Positions 5,081 to 5,167 of a stretch of 5,167 nucleotides of DNA are shown piece after piece. Each line of letters begins with the position of its first letter. The first letter of the stretch is position 1. A program made the translations under genes and the position numbers. Origin of the DNA: an uncultured Prevotella sp. (GTDB lineage Bacteria > Bacteroidota > Bacteroidia > Bacteroidales > Bacteroidaceae); assembly GCA_900553285.1 (NCBI GenBank), contig USCX01000095.1, positions 1 through 5,167 of the forward strand, in the 5' to 3' direction. The notes beneath the pieces are model-generated. The model searched no databases. It was not told where the DNA came from and saw nothing but the letters and a program-made list of their open reading frames with translations.

Positions 5081-5167
5081 ATGAAAGCCTATTGGTTCGT
5101 TTTCTGTAAGGACGAATGGCTGTTGAGCCGCGACGCCGGTGGATGTTACGCCGTTCCTTGTTCGGAA
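5081..5167 (+). CDS. nudC: Probable NudC-type NADH pyrophosphatase (N-terminal fragment, cut by window edge)
   Basis: From the ATG at 5081 the frame is open for 29 codons to the end of the window, reading MKAYWFVFCKDEWLLS and then a Gly-rich turn and YAVPCSE. The pattern 'YWFVFxKDxxLL...(Y)xxPC' matches the recalled N-terminus of Bacteroidales NAD+ diphosphatases, whose N-terminal domain precedes a zinc ribbon and the Nudix box. Family role: hydrolysis of NAD(H) to NMN(H) and AMP, and removal of NAD caps from RNA. None of the catalytic parts fall in the window, so the call rests on the N-terminus alone. The start is preceded by a purine-rich GAGAGATAAGAAT that can act as ribosome binding site. 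Another Nudix hydrolase or an unrelated protein remains possible. Confidence 0.6.
   Translation, partial: MKAYWFVFCKDEWLLSRDAGGCYAVPCSE

Noticed and set aside
1..5167. CRISPR array, insertion sequence, tRNA or rRNA gene
   Set aside because: No regularly spaced repeats, terminal inverted repeats with a transposase, or tRNA/rRNA signature sequences were seen on reading both strands.

Overview
The window looks like ordinary chromosome from a GC-rich member of the Bacteroidales, probably close to Prevotella or Bacteroides. Three things point there. Promoters show the Bacteroidetes TAnnTTTG box rather than a sigma-70 type -10. Two secreted paralogues end in the 'IYDLxGRxL...GIYIQ...K' tail that is common in this order. 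The flanking enzymes (PyrK, a long phosphohexomutase, and a NudC-like N-terminus starting MKAYWFVF) also read as Bacteroidales versions. No mobile element, tRNA, rRNA or CRISPR array was seen.

Left part, minus strand. The window opens in the first 49 codons of pyrK (electron-transfer subunit of dihydroorotate dehydrogenase), read leftwards from position 149 behind a TAnnTTTG box. A 15-bp hairpin at 311-346 closes the next minus-strand unit. That unit runs from a TAnnTTTG box at 2491-2498 through a frame-disrupted reading frame (2465-2141), a secreted protein of 285 aa (2144-1287) and its 280-aa paralogue (1213-371). The broken frame overlaps the 285-aa gene by an ATGA junction. No promoter box lies in the 73 bp between the paralogues; two back-to-back hairpins sit there instead. 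The paralogues share a signal peptide, a GDTxIG..xCKK block, a YY.xLYEE...RVY..AP block, an AGLLYDFGL block and the C-terminal tail, so they are a tandem duplication. Their function is unknown.

Middle, 2499-2778. This is non-coding spacer between the divergent minus-strand and plus-strand units. It holds a G8 run, a short palindrome and a small hairpin.

Right part, plus strand. A clear Bacteroidetes promoter (TTTG, 19 nt, TAATTTTG; 2779-2809) drives a small VOC/glyoxalase-fold protein (2836-3231). Nineteen nt later comes a complete 584-aa phosphoglucomutase/phosphomannomutase (3251-5005) with all four signature loops. A 15-bp hairpin follows at 5031-5063. Only 17 nt after it a new reading frame begins, resembling the N-terminus of a NudC-type NADH pyrophosphatase, and runs off the window.

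Taken together this is housekeeping metabolism (pyrimidine synthesis, sugar-phosphate interconversion, NAD(H) turnover) around a small accessory locus of secreted proteins. I found no convincing new multi-gene system. The least explained parts are the secreted paralogue pair with its broken upstream partner, the paired hairpins between the paralogues, and the VOC protein with an atypical metal site joined to the mutase.
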